DNA of 64,000 nucleotides from Pseudomonas sp. GD04019 (GCF_029837695.1 NZ_JAOEEA010000003.1:186001-250000), one strand, 5' to 3'. Positions 9,280-20,046 are shown, counted from the first letter of the stretch. Translations and numbers: made by a program. Notes: a model not told the origin generated them from the letters alone.

Positions 9280-10038
9280 ATGTGCCTGATCGTCTTCGCC
9301 TGGCGCCCCGGACACCCGCAACCGCTGGTACTGGCCGCCAACCGCGATGAGTTCTACGAGCGTGCCACCCTGCCGCTGGGGGAGTGGGAAGAGGCGCCTG
9401 GCATCTACGCCGGCCGCGACCTGCTGGCCGGTGGCACCTGGCTGGGCGTGACGGCCGAGGGCCGCTTCGCCGCCCTGACCAATATCCGCGACCCACGCCA
9501 GCCACGCGGCGCACGCTCGCGCGGCGAGCTGCCGCTGCAGTTCCTGCGTGGCGAGCAGGCCCCCGAAGCCTTCCTCGCCGAGCTGAAACCCCGGCTGGAA
9601 CACTACAGCGGCTTCAATCTGCTGCTCGGCGACCGCCGCGCGCTGTACTTCTTCAACTCCGAGCAGGGCGAGATCCGCCGCCTGCTGCCTGGCCTCTATG
9701 GCCTGTCCAACGCCGACCTGGATACGCCCTGGCCCAAGGTGCTGCGCTCCACGGCGGCCCTGGCCAACACCCTCGACAATCCTCAGCCGGCCAATCTGCT
9801 GGCGCTGCTCGGCGATCGCCAGCAGCCGCCACGGGTGCTGCTGCCGGACACCGGCGTCGGCGTCGACTGGGAGATGTTGCTGGCCACTGTATTCATCGTC
9901 GGCCCCGGCTACGGCACCCGCGCCAGCAGCGCCCTGGTGCTGCACGGCGACGGTGGCGTGCGTCTGGTGGAACGCAGCTTCGGCAGTGGTGGCGAAATGC
10001 TCGGCGAAGTGGATCTGCGCCTGGGGCCGCGGGAGTAG
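9280..10038 (+). CDS. NRDE-family (TANGO2-like) protein
   Basis: A 252-residue protein beginning MCLIVFAW and containing the AANRDE motif that names the family; the N-terminal cysteine resembles that of Ntn-type hydrolases. The start ATG at 9280 follows GGAGGTGG. The eukaryotic relative TANGO2 is linked to membrane and lipid or haem metabolism, but the bacterial role is undefined. It is transcribed away from the TauE-lgt-thyA operon. The stop is followed after 3 bases by a short MITE-like element. Confidence 0.88.
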   Translation: MCLIVFAWRPGHPQPLVLAANRDEFYERATLPLGEWEEAPGIYAGRDLLAGGTWLGVTAEGRFAALTNIRDPRQPRGARSRGELPLQFLRGEQAPEAFLAELKPRLEHYSGFNLLLGDRRALYFFNSEQGEIRRLLPGLYGLSNADLDTPWPKVLRSTAALANTLDNPQPANLLALLGDRQQPPRVLLPDTGVGVDWEMLLATVFIVGPGYGTRASSALVLHGDGGVRLVERSFGSGGEMLGEVDLRLGPRE

Positions 10039-10041
10039 GCA

Positions 10042-10124
10042 AGAACCTGTTTACGATCTTTTGAGCTAAAGCCAGGCATTTCAACGCAGCATGGCCGACG
10101 ATCAAGAGATCGTAAGCAGGTTCT
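10042..10124. mobile_element. Internally deleted MITE-like element, short copy
   Basis: Ends AGAACCTGTTTACGATCT and (inverted) AGAACCTGCTTACGATCT match the ends of the longer element at 40262-40474. The inner region jumps from GCCAGGCA directly to TTTCAACGCAGC, losing about 130 bases present in the long copy. Its right end overlaps the stop codon of the minus-strand gene at 10124. Confidence 0.7.
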
Positions 10125-10690
10125 CACTCCTGCCAGTCGCAGAAGCAGCCCACGGCCAGGTTGCTGTCGGCACGCACCGGCCGGCCGGCCAGCAGCGCCT
10201 CGATAATTGGCTCGATAAAGCTGTTGCTGGAGGTGCACAGCGCGCCTTCGCTGTAGGGGCCGAAGTAGGCCAGGCGGCCTTGCTGGTCCCAGATCGCCAC
10301 CGCCGGGCTGGCCGGCAGCTGCTCGCTGCCGGGCACGGCCTCCAGTGGTTGCAGGGCCTGCAGGTTGTCCGGCAGGCGGCCATGGCTGCCGGCCTTCTGC
10401 AACGCGTAGAACTGCACCCCACGCCCCGAGTACGCCTGCACCAGCTCGCCGAGGTGCTGCTGGTTGCCGACATTGCACGGGCAACCCGGATCCCAGAAGT
10501 GCACCAGACGGATCGGCCCCGGCCCCGCCAGCTCCGCCGGCAGACGCAGTTCGGCGCCCGAGAACAGCTCGGTGCGCGCCTCGAAGGGGCGAATGTAGCG
10601 GGCCTCGAACCACCAGAAGGCGGCCAGCATGGCGCCCAGCCAGAGGATGGCAACGAGGCTGGCGAGAATGGCTTTGCGGCGCGGGGACAT
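10124..10690 (-). CDS. Membrane-anchored thioredoxin-like protein (DUF6436-type)
   Basis: A 188-residue protein from the ATG at 10690 (an in-frame GTG at 10702 is possible; neither has a clear RBS). It begins with an uncleaved-looking membrane segment (ILASLVAILWLGAMLAAFWWF) and continues as a thioredoxin-like domain with DPGCPCNVGNQQHL, a CPC motif where redox proteins have CxxC. I assign it tentatively to DUF6436. The TGA stop is formed by the first bases of a MITE-like repeat. Confidence 0.72.
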   Translation of the reverse strand: MSPRRKAILASLVAILWLGAMLAAFWWFEARYIRPFEARTELFSGAELRLPAELAGPGPIRLVHFWDPGCPCNVGNQQHLGELVQAYSGRGVQFYALQKAGSHGRLPDNLQALQPLEAVPGSEQLPASPAVAIWDQQGRLAYFGPYSEGALCTSSNSFIEPIIEALLAGRPVRADSNLAVGCFCDWQE

Positions 10691-10778
10691 GATCGGCGAC
10701 ACGGAGGAAAGGTGCCTAGCTTGCCACGCCGCGCCCGACAGCTGAATATCGGCTGTCCCTCACCGCCACGAAGACGCC

Positions 10779-11741
10779 ATGACCGCCATGCCCCAGACCC
10801 TGCCAGAGCCCTTCCAGCCCGAGCGCCTGCGCGCCGGCCTGCGACCCTTGGCCGCGGCCACCGCACCCTTGGCGGACGAGGCCCTGGCCTACCAGCGCTA
10901 CTACGGCCTGGATCTGCCGCAGCACGCCGGGATGCGCAGCCGCCTGGGCCGCTTCGAGTGCGACGGGCTGAACCTGGTGGCGCAGCTGTGGACGCCGGCG
11001 GAGCCCAAGGCGACCCTGATCCTGCTGCACGGCTACTACGACCATATGGGCCTGTACCGCCATGTGGTCGACTGGGCGCTGGGCGAGGACCTCGCCGTGC
11101 TGGCCTGCGACCTGCCCGGCCACGGCCTGTCGGAAGGCGCGCGCGCCAGCATCGATGACTTCGCCGCCTACCAGCGCACCCTGCAGTGCCTGTTCGCCGA
11201 GGCCGCCAGCCTCGACCTGCCGCAACCCTGGCATCTCTGTGGACAGAGCACTGGCGGCGCCATCCTGCTGGACTTCCTGCTACTCGGCGAGCCGCGCCCG
11301 GAGCCCGGCGCCACCATCCTCCTGGCGCCGCTGGTAAGGCCGCGGGCCTGGGGCCTGTCCAAGCTCAGCTACCACCTGATCGGCCCGTTCCGCAGCGAAA
11401 TCCCACGGCGCTTCTCGGCCAACTCCAGCGACGCCGAATTCCTCGATTTCCTGCAGCACCGCGACCCGCTGCAGCCGCGCAACCTGCCGACCGCCTGGGT
11501 CGGCGCCCTGGCCAAGTGGATTCCACGCATCGAGAAGGCCCCGCGCAAGGCGCTAAGGCCGCTGGTGGTACAGGGCGAGGCGGACATGACGGTGGACTGG
11601 CGGCACAACCTGCAGGTGCTGCAGGCCAAGTTCGACCAGCCGGAAGTCCTGCGCATCCCCGGCGCCCGCCATCACCTGGTCAACGAGAGCGAAGGCATTC
11701 GCCGCGAGTACTTCGCCTTCCTTAGCGAGCGTTTGCGCTAA
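10779..11741 (+). CDS. Alpha/beta hydrolase, lysophospholipase-like (serine aminopeptidase S33 fold)
   Basis: A 320-residue hydrolase. The oxyanion region is LILLHGYYDHMG, the nucleophile elbow GQSTGG carries the catalytic serine, and the C-terminal GARHHLVNE supplies the histidine, so the triad is complete. It resembles monoglyceride lipase and PldB-like lysophospholipases. There is no signal peptide, so action at the cytoplasmic side of the membrane is likely. An alternative ATG lies 9 bases downstream. It is convergent with the DUF2059 gene, with a REP element between them. Confidence 0.85.
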   Translation: MTAMPQTLPEPFQPERLRAGLRPLAAATAPLADEALAYQRYYGLDLPQHAGMRSRLGRFECDGLNLVAQLWTPAEPKATLILLHGYYDHMGLYRHVVDWALGEDLAVLACDLPGHGLSEGARASIDDFAAYQRTLQCLFAEAASLDLPQPWHLCGQSTGGAILLDFLLLGEPRPEPGATILLAPLVRPRAWGLSKLSYHLIGPFRSEIPRRFSANSSDAEFLDFLQHRDPLQPRNLPTAWVGALAKWIPRIEKAPRKALRPLVVQGEADMTVDWRHNLQVLQAKFDQPEVLRIPGARHHLVNESEGIRREYFAFLSERLR

Positions 11742-11743
11742 GG

Positions 11744-11793
11744 CTGCTCGCGAAGATCCCACCTCGCCGTTCGCGAGCAGAGCTCGCTCCTAC
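11744..11793. repeat. REP/BIME element 1 (left arm degenerate)
   Basis: The right arm TTCGCGAGCAGAGCTCGCTC plus CTAC (11770-11793) is identical to the other REP copies in this window; the left arm is reduced to CTGCTCGCGAA (11744-11754). It lies between two convergent genes. Confidence 0.8.
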
Positions 11794-11812
11794 AGGGCCA
11801 TCCGACGCTTCG

Positions 11813-12580
11813 TCAGATGCCCTGCTGGGCCGGCTGGATGTTCTGCTCGCTCTGCCCCGCCGCCAGCCCCGCGCGCAGGGCGGCCACGGCGGCCTGATAG
11901 TAGGCCTTGCCGGCCGGCGACTCGGCGAAGGCGACGAACTCGTCCAGCTCCGGATCGGACAGGTCGCGATAGACGTGCAGCAGGGTGTTGTCGATATCCG
12001 CCTCGATCTGCTGCATCAGCCGCTCGCGCTGGCTCTGCACCAGCATCTGCGCCTGCTCGCCACCGAACAGCCCGGGCACCATCGAACTCAGGCTGTCGGC
12101 CGCCACGCCGGCCAGGGCCAGGCTGACCTCGGCGCCGGCCTCGGTGGCCGGCACGACCTGGGCCAGATGGCGGATCAGCAGGCGGCGGGTGGCATCGGCC
12201 TGCACCGGCGGCAGGCCATTGGCGTGGGCGGTCAGCTGGTCGCGGGCACTGGCGCGGACTTCCGCGGCAACCACGCGCTTGCCCAGCGGCGACTCGAAGA
12301 ACTGCAGCGCCGGCAGCGGGTCGGCCAGGGCCGTGCGCAGTGCGGCCTGGGCGCGTTGGTCCATGGCGGCCGGCTCGAAGCGACGGTTGCTGTTGCTCAC
12401 CAGGGCCTGGAACACCGCCGGCGGCAAGGTGCCCTGGTAGCGCTGCTGGGCCAGCTTGAGCGCCTCGCCGAAATGCGCGCGCTGCTCGGGCCAGCCGGCG
12501 GCCTGGTAGAGGCGGGCATGGTCGTCGGCGGAAACGGCGAAGCTGCACAGCAGCATGAACAGAGCAAAAACGGCGCGCAT
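11813..12580 (-). CDS. DUF2059 domain-containing exported protein
   Basis: A 255-residue protein with a signal peptide (MRAVFALFMLLCSFAVSA) and a helical body. The C-terminal half, with LSDPELDEFVAFAESPAGKAYY, matches the DUF2059 pattern. The ATG at 12580 follows AGGAG. It is predicted to be periplasmic; no enzymatic residues are evident. It is divergent from the 2OG oxygenase gene, and a REP element follows its stop. Confidence 0.82.
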   Translation of the reverse strand: MRAVFALFMLLCSFAVSADDHARLYQAAGWPEQRAHFGEALKLAQQRYQGTLPPAVFQALVSNSNRRFEPAAMDQRAQAALRTALADPLPALQFFESPLGKRVVAAEVRASARDQLTAHANGLPPVQADATRRLLIRHLAQVVPATEAGAEVSLALAGVAADSLSSMVPGLFGGEQAQMLVQSQRERLMQQIEADIDNTLLHVYRDLSDPELDEFVAFAESPAGKAYYQAAVAALRAGLAAGQSEQNIQPAQQGI

Positions 12581-12643
12581 GAATAACTCCTGTCTGGCGC
12601 GGCTATTGTAGGGGCCTGCAGGCGGCGCTGGTAGAATCGGCGC

Positions 12644-13252
12644 ATGACCGACCAGCACCTGCAGCGGCTCCTGCCGCAGATTATCGACGACCTCGCCAGC
12701 CAGGGCTGGTCGCGGCAGGCGCATGCCCTGCCGCAGTCTCTGACCCGCGAACTGGCCGCCGAGTGCCGCAACCGCGCGCAAAGCGGCGCGCTGAGCCCGG
12801 CTGGCGTAGGCCGTGGCCAGGGCCTGGCGGTGCGCGAGGGCATCCGTGGCGACAGTATCCAGTGGCTGGAACAGGGCCAGAACGCGGCCTGCGACCAGTA
12901 CCTGCAGGCCATGGACGAGCTGCGCCAGGCCCTCAATCAGGCGTTCTACCTGGGCCTGGAAGACTACGAGAGCCACTTCGCCCTGTATCCGCCAGGCGCC
13001 TTCTACCAGAAGCACCTGGACCGCTTCCGCGACGACGACCGCCGCACCGTGTCCGCCGTCTACTACCTCAATGAGGACTGGCAGGCCGAGCAGGGTGGCG
13101 CTCTGCGCCTCTACTCGCAGGACGGCGCCGAGCTGGACGTGCTGCCCACGGCCGGCACCCTGGTGCTGTTCATTTCCGCCGAGCTGCCCCACGAAGTGCT
13201 GCCGGCGACCCGCGAGCGCCTGTCGCTGACCGGCTGGTTCAGGAGGCGCTGA
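12644..13252 (+). CDS. 2-oxoglutarate/Fe(II)-dependent oxygenase
   Basis: A 202-residue cytoplasmic oxygenase of the prolyl-4-hydroxylase-like superfamily. The iron ligands are visible as HLD in FYQKHLDRF and the distal histidine in ELPHEVLP; the following RERLSLTGWF supplies the arginine that binds 2-oxoglutarate. The substrate is unknown; related proteins hydroxylate ribosomal or elongation-factor residues. The gene is followed by a short palindromic repeat and the DUF523 gene. Confidence 0.87.
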   Translation: MTDQHLQRLLPQIIDDLASQGWSRQAHALPQSLTRELAAECRNRAQSGALSPAGVGRGQGLAVREGIRGDSIQWLEQGQNAACDQYLQAMDELRQALNQAFYLGLEDYESHFALYPPGAFYQKHLDRFRDDDRRTVSAVYYLNEDWQAEQGGALRLYSQDGAELDVLPTAGTLVLFISAELPHEVLPATRERLSLTGWFRRR

Positions 13253-13274
13253 CCATGCGTATGGAGCCGCGGTA

Positions 13275-13324
13275 TAGGGCGGGTGAAACCCGCGCGGCCG
13301 GTTACGCGGGTTGCGCCCGCCCTA
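13275..13324. repeat. Intergenic inverted repeat (TAGGGCGGG family)
   Basis: TAGGGCGGGTGAAACCCGCG (13275-13294) pairs with CGCGGGTTGCGCCCGCCCTA (13305-13324) with two mismatches and a 10-base loop. It is a dispersed-repeat type distinct from the REP elements and sits between two co-directional genes. Confidence 0.65.
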
Positions 13325-13343
13325 CGCTCGCCCTGGAGGACTG

Positions 13344-13841
13344 ATGGAGAAGCTGCTGGTCAGCCGCTGCCTGCTCGGCCACAAAGTGCGCTACGACGGC
13401 GGCGCCCACGGGCCATTCGATCTGCTGCAGCGCTGGCAGGACGAGGGGCGCGTCGTCGCCCTGTGTCCGGAAGTGGCCGGCGGCCTGCCGACGCCACGTC
13501 CGCCGGCAGAAATCCCCGGTGGCCAGGGCGGCGAAGTGCTGGACGGCCGCCTGCCGGTGCTGACCGACGGCGGTGAGGACGTCACCGCGGAATTCGTCGC
13601 CGGCGCCGAGATCGCCCTGCGCCTGGTCCAGCAGCACGGCCTGCGGGTGGCCGTGCTCAAGGCGCGCAGCCCCTCGTGCGGCAACACCCACAACTACGAC
13701 GGCAGCTTCAGCGGCAGCCTGGTCGCGGGCGAAGGGGTGACCGCCGCCCTGCTGCGCCGCGCTGGCGTGCGGGTGTTCAACGAGACCCAGCTGGCCGAGG
13801 CCGCCGCCGAGTTGACGCGCCTGGAGCGGCGCGACGACTGA
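13344..13841 (+). CDS. DUF523 family protein
   Basis: A 165-residue protein with the DUF523 hallmarks: VSRCLLGHKVRYDGG at the N-terminus, LCPEVAGGLPTPR, and ARSPSCG. The three conserved cysteine positions suggest a metal or iron-sulfur site; the family has been linked to thiouracil desulfidase activity when fused or stand-alone. The ATG at 13344 is preceded by TGGAGGA. The biochemical role here is inferred only from the family. Confidence 0.85.
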   Translation: MEKLLVSRCLLGHKVRYDGGAHGPFDLLQRWQDEGRVVALCPEVAGGLPTPRPPAEIPGGQGGEVLDGRLPVLTDGGEDVTAEFVAGAEIALRLVQQHGLRVAVLKARSPSCGNTHNYDGSFSGSLVAGEGVTAALLRRAGVRVFNETQLAEAAAELTRLERRDD

Positions 13842-13902
13842 CCGGGCAGGTGCCGCGCCCGCGCACTAAGGTCAGTGCAGATTGCCGCGAAAGGAGCCTG
13901 CC

Positions 13903-14352
13903 ATGCGTCTCTCCCTGTCTACCTCCCTACGTGCTTTGGGCCTGTGCGCCCTGCTCTGCATGCCCGTGCCGGCGCTGGCCGAGAATGCGGCGCCGCAATT
14001 GCCGGCACCGCCGGGGGCCGAGGTGTATTTCATCGAGCCGCTCGACGGCGCCAGCGTCGGCCTGACCTTCAGCGTCAAGTTCGGCCTCAAGGGCATGGGC
14101 GTGGCGCCCGCCGGTGTCGATTTCCCCGCCACCGGCCACCATCACCTGCTGGTGGATGTCAGCACCCTGCCGCTGCTGGATGTACCGCTGCCGGCGACCG
14201 AGCAGATCCTGCATTTCGGCAAGGGCCAGACCGAGACCGAACTGAGCCTGCCGCCGGGCAGCCACACCCTGCAGCTGCTGATCGGCGACAAGAACCACGT
14301 GCCGCTGGACCCGCCGGTGATCTCGAACAGGATCACCATCACGGTGCAGTAA
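13903..14352 (+). CDS. DUF4399 domain-containing periplasmic protein
   Basis: A 149-residue exported protein: signal peptide ending PVPALA, then the DUF4399 domain with YFIEPLDGASV, GHHHLLVDV and LPPGSHTLQLLIGD. The HHH cluster could bind metal, but this is speculation. The ATG at 13903 follows AAGGAG. A REP element and a bidirectional terminator separate it from the convergent ppk gene. Confidence 0.85.
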   Translation: MRLSLSTSLRALGLCALLCMPVPALAENAAPQLPAPPGAEVYFIEPLDGASVGLTFSVKFGLKGMGVAPAGVDFPATGHHHLLVDVSTLPLLDVPLPATEQILHFGKGQTETELSLPPGSHTLQLLIGDKNHVPLDPPVISNRITITVQ

Positions 14353-14364
14353 GGCATACCGCAT

Positions 14365-14428
14365 GTAGGAGCGAGCTCTGCTCGCGATGCTCTTCAGGGG
14401 CCCGATTCGCGAGCAGAGCTCGCTCCTA
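14365..14428. repeat. REP/BIME element 2
   Basis: GTAGGAGCGAGCTCTGCTCG plus CGA (left arm from 14365) and TTCGCGAGCAGAGCTCGCTC plus CTA (14406-14428) form an inverted pair between convergent DUF4399 and ppk. Confidence 0.9.
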
Positions 14429-14443
14429 GGGTTTGCCTGACCC

Positions 14444-14486
14444 AAAAAAACGCCGCGATCCTGCATGAGCATCGCGGCGTTTCTTC
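14444..14486. terminator. Bidirectional intrinsic terminator between DUF4399 gene and ppk
   Basis: CGCCGCGAT (14451-14459) pairs with ATCGCGGCG (14471-14479), with an A-run on the left and TTTCTT on the right, so it can end transcription from both convergent genes. Confidence 0.85.
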
Positions 14487-14501
14487 AGGTCCAGCCGTTG
14501 C

Positions 14502-16718
14502 TCAGCGCACCTGCGGCGCCGTCAGCTTGTCCAGCAGCGCCGCCTGGGCGTTGCGTGGGTTGGCGTTGCCGAACGGGCTGAGGCGCTGGTAACGGCCATC
14601 CGGCTGCAGCACCCAGGCCTGGGTATTGTCGGACAGGTAGCTCTCCAGCTCCTTCTTGACCCGGGTGATGAGCTTCTTGCCCTCCATCGGGAAGCAGGTC
14701 TCCACGCGCTTGTCGAGGTTGCGCTCCATCCAGTCGGCGCTGGAGAGGAACAGCTGCTCGTCGCCACCGTTGCCGAAGTAGTAGATGCGGCTGTGCTCGA
14801 GGAAGCGGCCGACGATCGAGCGCACCTGGATGTTGTGCGACACCCCCGGCACGCCCGGACGCAGGCAGCACATGCCGCGCACCACCAGATCGATGCGCAC
14901 GCCCATCTGGCTGGCCTTGTACAGCGCGCGGATGATCTTCGGATCGGTCAGCGAGTTGACCTTGGCCATGATGTGCGCCGGCTTGCCCTCGCTGGCGAAC
15001 TGCGCCTCGCGGGCGATCATGTCGAGCAGGGTCTTCTTCAGGGTGAAGGGCGCGTGCAGCAGCTTCTTCATGCGCAGGGTCTTGCCCATGCCGATCAGCT
15101 GGTTGAACAGCTTGGACACGTCCTCGCCTAGCGCCTCGTCGGCGGTCAGCAGGCTGTAGTCGGTGTACAGCTTGGCGTTGCCGGCATGGTAGTTGCCGGT
15201 GCCCAGGTGCGCGTAGCGGCGCAGCTCGCCGTTCTCGCGACGCAGGATCAGCATCATCTTGGCGTGGGTCTTGAAGCCGACCACGCCGTAGATCACCACC
15301 GCGCCGGCGGCCTGCAGGCGGCTGGCCAGCTGCAGGTTGGATTCCTCGTCGAAGCGTGCGCGCAGCTCGATCACCGCGGTGACTTCCTTGCCGCTGCGCG
15401 CCGCCTCCACCAGGGCGTCGACGATTTCCGAGTTGGGCCCGGCGCGATACAGGGTCTGTTTGATCGCCAGCACATTGGGGTCCTTGGCGGCCTGGCGTAG
15501 CAGATCGACCACCGGTGTGAAGGACTCGAAGGGGTGCAGCAGCAGCACGTCCTGCTTGCCGACCACGCTGAAGATGTTCTCGGCGTTCTGCAGCAGCTTG
15601 GGAATCACCGGGGTGAAGGTCGCGTGCTGCAGCTCCGGGTGGCTCTCCAGCCCGGTGATGCTGAACAGGCGGGTCAGGTTGACCGGGCCGTTGACCCGGT
15701 ACAGCTCGCTCTCGCTCAGGTTGAACTGCTTGAGCAGGTAGTCGGACAGCTGCAGCGGGCAGGTCTCGGCCACCTCCAGGCGTACGGCGTCGCCGTAGCG
15801 GCGGCTGAACAGCTCGCCACGCAGGGCCCGGGCCAGGTCTTCGACGTCCTCGGTGTCCACCGACAGGTCGGCGTTACGGGTCAGGCGGAACTGGTAGCAG
15901 CCCTTGACCTTCATGCCGGGGAACAGGTCGTCGGCGTGGGCGTGGATCATCGAGGAGAGGAACACGTAGTTGTCCCCTGCCCCGCCCACTTCCTCCGGCA
16001 CGCGGATGATGCGCGGCAGCAGGCGCGGCGCCGGGATGATGGCCAGACCGGAATCGCGGCCGAAGGCATCGACGCCCTCCAGCTCGACGATGAAGTTGAG
16101 GCTCTTGTTCACCAGCAGCGGGAACGGGTGCGTCGGATCGAGGCCGATCGGCGTGATGATCGGCGCGATCTCGTCGCGGAAGTAGCGGCGCACCCAGGTC
16201 TTCAGCTTGGTGGTCCAGTAGCGCCGGCGGATGAAGTTGACCTGGTGCTTGGCCAGCTCCGGCAGCAGCACGTCGTTGAGCAGCGCGTACTGGCGGTCGA
16301 CCTGCTCGTGGGCGATCTCGGAGATGCGCGCCAGCACCTGGCTCGGCAGCAGGCCGTCGGCGCCGGCCTGCTCGCGGGCGAAGTTGATCTGCTTCTTCAG
16401 CCCGGCGACGCGGATCTCGAAGAACTCGTCGAGGTTGCTGGAGAAGATCAGCAGGAACTTCAGCCGCTCGAGCAGCGGGTAGGACTCGTCCAGCGCCTGC
16501 TCCAGCACGCGGATATTGAACTGCAGCTGCGACAGCTCGCGGTGGATGTACAGGCTGCTGTCATCCAGACCGGGGATCGGCAGCGCCGGGGCGGGCGCCG
16601 GCTCGGGCTCGACCGCCGGCACGGCAACCACCTCGGCCACCACTTCCACCGGTGCCTGCGGCTCGGCCTCGAGCTGGGCGTCGGAGATCTGCTTGTTGCT
16701 GAGTCCCTCGGTATTCAT
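14502..16718 (-). CDS. ppk: Polyphosphate kinase 1
   Basis: A 738-residue PPK1, which reversibly builds polyphosphate from ATP. The N-terminal domain begins with [19 protein letters not shown], the head region follows, and the catalytic segment includes [13 protein letters not shown] and HLGTGNYH, whose histidine belongs to the autophosphorylation region. About 45 acidic/proline-rich residues precede the conserved domain, an extension common in Pseudomonas. It lies 22 bases downstream of hemB on the same strand, as in PAO1 from memory. Confidence 0.97.
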   Translation of the reverse strand: MNTEGLSNKQISDAQLEAEPQAPVEVVAEVVAVPAVEPEPAPAPALPIPGLDDSSLYIHRELSQLQFNIRVLEQALDESYPLLERLKFLLIFSSNLDEFFEIRVAGLKKQINFAREQAGADGLLPSQVLARISEIAHEQVDRQYALLNDVLLPELAKHQVNFIRRRYWTTKLKTWVRRYFRDEIAPIITPIGLDPTHPFPLLVNKSLNFIVELEGVDAFGRDSGLAIIPAPRLLPRIIRVPEEVGGAGDNYVFLSSMIHAHADDLFPGMKVKGCYQFRLTRNADLSVDTEDVEDLARALRGELFSRRYGDAVRLEVAETCPLQLSDYLLKQFNLSESELYRVNGPVNLTRLFSITGLESHPELQHATFTPVIPKLLQNAENIFSVVGKQDVLLLHPFESFTPVVDLLRQAAKDPNVLAIKQTLYRAGPNSEIVDALVEAARSGKEVTAVIELRARFDEESNLQLASRLQAAGAVVIYGVVGFKTHAKMMLILRRENGELRRYAHLGTGNYHAGNAKLYTDYSLLTADEALGEDVSKLFNQLIGMGKTLRMKKLLHAPFTLKKTLLDMIAREAQFASEGKPAHIMAKVNSLTDPKIIRALYKASQMGVRIDLVVRGMCCLRPGVPGVSHNIQVRSIVGRFLEHSRIYYFGNGGDEQLFLSSADWMERNLDKRVETCFPMEGKKLITRVKKELESYLSDNTQAWVLQPDGRYQRLSPFGNANPRNAQAALLDKLTAPQVR

Positions 16719-16740
16719 TGCCTTGCTTCCCTGGGGCGGC

Positions 16741-17832
<1,092 letters not shown>

Positions 17833-17879
17833 CCAGACTGCGATGGGCAGCCGCAGTTCCGGCGTCGCCGACGGGTCGG

Positions 17880-19109
17880 TCAGGCGACTTGTGCCTGCGC
17901 GCCGCGTGGCCAGCACAGCCAGACCAGGCTGCCCAGGCTCCAGGCCGCCAGTAGCGCCCAGGCCAGGCTGCCGCCGCCAATCAGGCCGACCTGCTGGGCC
18001 CACAGCAGCGCCGGCAGGTTGAGCCCCAGGCGCAACGCCTCCAGCGGGCGGGCGAACGGGCGGTTCTCCAGCCAGGTACCGATGCAGTACAGGCCGAAGG
18101 CCACCCACAGCCAGGCACCGGCCAGCACGCCGAGGCTCTGCTGCGCCGCCATCGCCAGCAGCCAGCTGGTGCCGGCCACGTAGCTGGCGAACTGCAGGCC
18201 GGCGTAGAGCTTCTGCCCGCGGCCCAGCGGCACCTCGAACTTGCGGAAGGCGGCCAGGTCCGGCTTGTCGATCGGATAACGCGCGGCCACATCGGCCGGG
18301 CGCCAGCCGGTGGGCATGAACCAGATGCGCAGCTTGTCCCACCAGGACTCCGCGCGCACCGCATCGCGCCACAGCTGTACGTAGAACTGCACGTTGGCCC
18401 ACAGCGGGTTCCAGCTGCGCAGCGGAACGCTCACGCCGAACACCACCGGATGCTCGTCCAGCTCCTCCTGGAAGGTGCCGAACAGACGATCCCAAAGGAT
18501 GAACACGCCACCGTAGTTACGGTCCATGTAGATAGGGTTCTGCGCATGGTGCACGCGGTGGTTGGACGGGGTGATGAAGAACCACTCGAACCAGCCCAGC
18601 TTGGGTATGTGCCGGGTGTGCACCCAGTACTGGTAGAGCAGGTTGAGCGCGCCGACGGTGACGAACACCACCGGCGGGATGCCGGCCAGGGCCATCGGCA
18701 GGTAGAACATCCAGCTCAGCAGGAAACCGGTGCTGGTCTGGCGCAGGGCGGTGGAGAGGTTGTAGTCCTCGCTCTGGTGGTGCACCACGTGGGAGGCCCA
18801 GAACACGTTGCGCTCGTGGCCGATGCGGTGGCTCCAGTAGTAGCAGAGGTCATAGGCGAAGAAGGCCAGCACCCAGACCCACGGCTCGTCCGGCAATACC
18901 GTGAGGTGCAGGTGCTCGTAGGCGAAGGCGTAACCGAGCACGGCGATGGCCTTGCTCAGCAGGCCGCTGGCCTGGGACAGCACGCCGGCGCTGAGACTGT
19001 TCAGCGAATCAGCCAGGCGGTAGGTACGGACCCCGCGCACGCGATCGGTGATCAGTTCGGCAATGATGAGCAGGAAGAAGAAGGGTACGGCAAGCAGGAT
19101 CAGGTTCAT
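17880..19109 (-). CDS. Sterol desaturase/fatty acid hydroxylase-family membrane protein
   Basis: A 409-residue integral membrane protein with the di-iron histidine boxes of the fatty acid hydroxylase superfamily: SHRIGHE, SHVVHHQSE and NHRVHHAQN. Membrane segments flank the boxes and the last 120 residues add further hydrophobic spans. The ATG at 19109 starts MNLILLAVPFFFLL. The substrate is unknown; bacterial members act on lipids or carotenoids. It is divergent from elbB. Confidence 0.87.
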   Translation of the reverse strand: MNLILLAVPFFFLLIIAELITDRVRGVRTYRLADSLNSLSAGVLSQASGLLSKAIAVLGYAFAYEHLHLTVLPDEPWVWVLAFFAYDLCYYWSHRIGHERNVFWASHVVHHQSEDYNLSTALRQTSTGFLLSWMFYLPMALAGIPPVVFVTVGALNLLYQYWVHTRHIPKLGWFEWFFITPSNHRVHHAQNPIYMDRNYGGVFILWDRLFGTFQEELDEHPVVFGVSVPLRSWNPLWANVQFYVQLWRDAVRAESWWDKLRIWFMPTGWRPADVAARYPIDKPDLAAFRKFEVPLGRGQKLYAGLQFASYVAGTSWLLAMAAQQSLGVLAGAWLWVAFGLYCIGTWLENRPFARPLEALRLGLNLPALLWAQQVGLIGGGSLAWALLAAWSLGSLVWLCWPRGAQAQVA

Positions 19110-19281
19110 GGTTCGGCACTGCACGGGTTGACCTAAGCTGATCCTAGTCCTGCCCGCCCGGCCACTCGCGGCGGCGAATGCCAGCCGAAGTGGCATTTGG
19201 CGACACGCCATCGCTCGACGCTGTGTCGGGCGATCGGCGAAACTGGGACATCGACTTACTGCTTGGCCAATGGAGAACAGC

Positions 19282-19953
19282 ATGCACAAACGAGTCGCGG
19301 TCATCCTTTCCGGCTGTGGCGTCTATGACGGCGCGGAAATCCACGAAAGCGTGATCACCCTGCTGCGCCTGGATCAGCGCGGCGCCCAGGTGCAATGCTT
19401 CGCCCCCAACGTCGTGCAGATGCATGTGATCAACCACCTCACCGGTGAGGAAATGCCGGAGAGCCGCAATGTGCTCACCGAGGCGGCGCGCATCGCCCGC
19501 GGCGATGTGATGGACGTGCGCGAGCTGAAGGCCGAGCAGTTCGATGCGCTGATCCTGCCGGGCGGCTTCGGCGTGGCCAAGAACCTCTCCAACTTCGCCG
19601 TAGAAGGCGCCGGCTGCAGCGTGCAGCCGGACGTGCTGGCCGCCGCCCAGGCCTTCGCCCAGGCCGGCAAGCCGGTCGGCCTGATCTGTATCTCGCCGGC
19701 CCTGGCGGCGAAGATCTACGGCGAAGGCGTGACCTGCACCCTGGGCGCCGAGGACGACCCTGCCGTCGCCGGCCTCACCACCATGGGCGGCCAGCACGTC
19801 GAGTGCACGGTGGAAGACATAGTCGAGGACACCGAGCGCAAGCTGGTCACCACCCCCGCCTACATGCTCGCCGAGTCCATCGCCGAGGCCGCCGCCGGCA
19901 TCAACAAGCTGGTCGACCGGGTGCTGGAACTGGCCCAGCCAGCGCAAGGCTGA
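19282..19953 (+). CDS. elbB: Isoprenoid biosynthesis glyoxalase ElbB
   Basis: A 223-residue DJ-1/PfpI-fold protein. Family features are VILSGCGVYDGAEIHE at the start, DALILPGGFGVAKNLSNFA, and the nucleophile-elbow cysteine in GLICISPALAAKI. E. coli ElbB has weak glyoxalase III activity and has been tied to isoprenoid production. I chose the ATG at 19282 because GGAGAAC lies just upstream of it and overlaps an earlier in-frame ATG. Confidence 0.92.
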   Translation: MHKRVAVILSGCGVYDGAEIHESVITLLRLDQRGAQVQCFAPNVVQMHVINHLTGEEMPESRNVLTEAARIARGDVMDVRELKAEQFDALILPGGFGVAKNLSNFAVEGAGCSVQPDVLAAAQAFAQAGKPVGLICISPALAAKIYGEGVTCTLGAEDDPAVAGLTTMGGQHVECTVEDIVEDTERKLVTTPAYMLAESIAEAAAGINKLVDRVLELAQPAQG

Positions 19954-20046
19954 TACGGCCATAGTGCGCGGCACACCCGCCGCGCCCCTGGCCAGCGCCG
20001 CCGAACTGCGGCAGCGTGGGGCCTCGACCCGCAGGACAGAGCCCCC

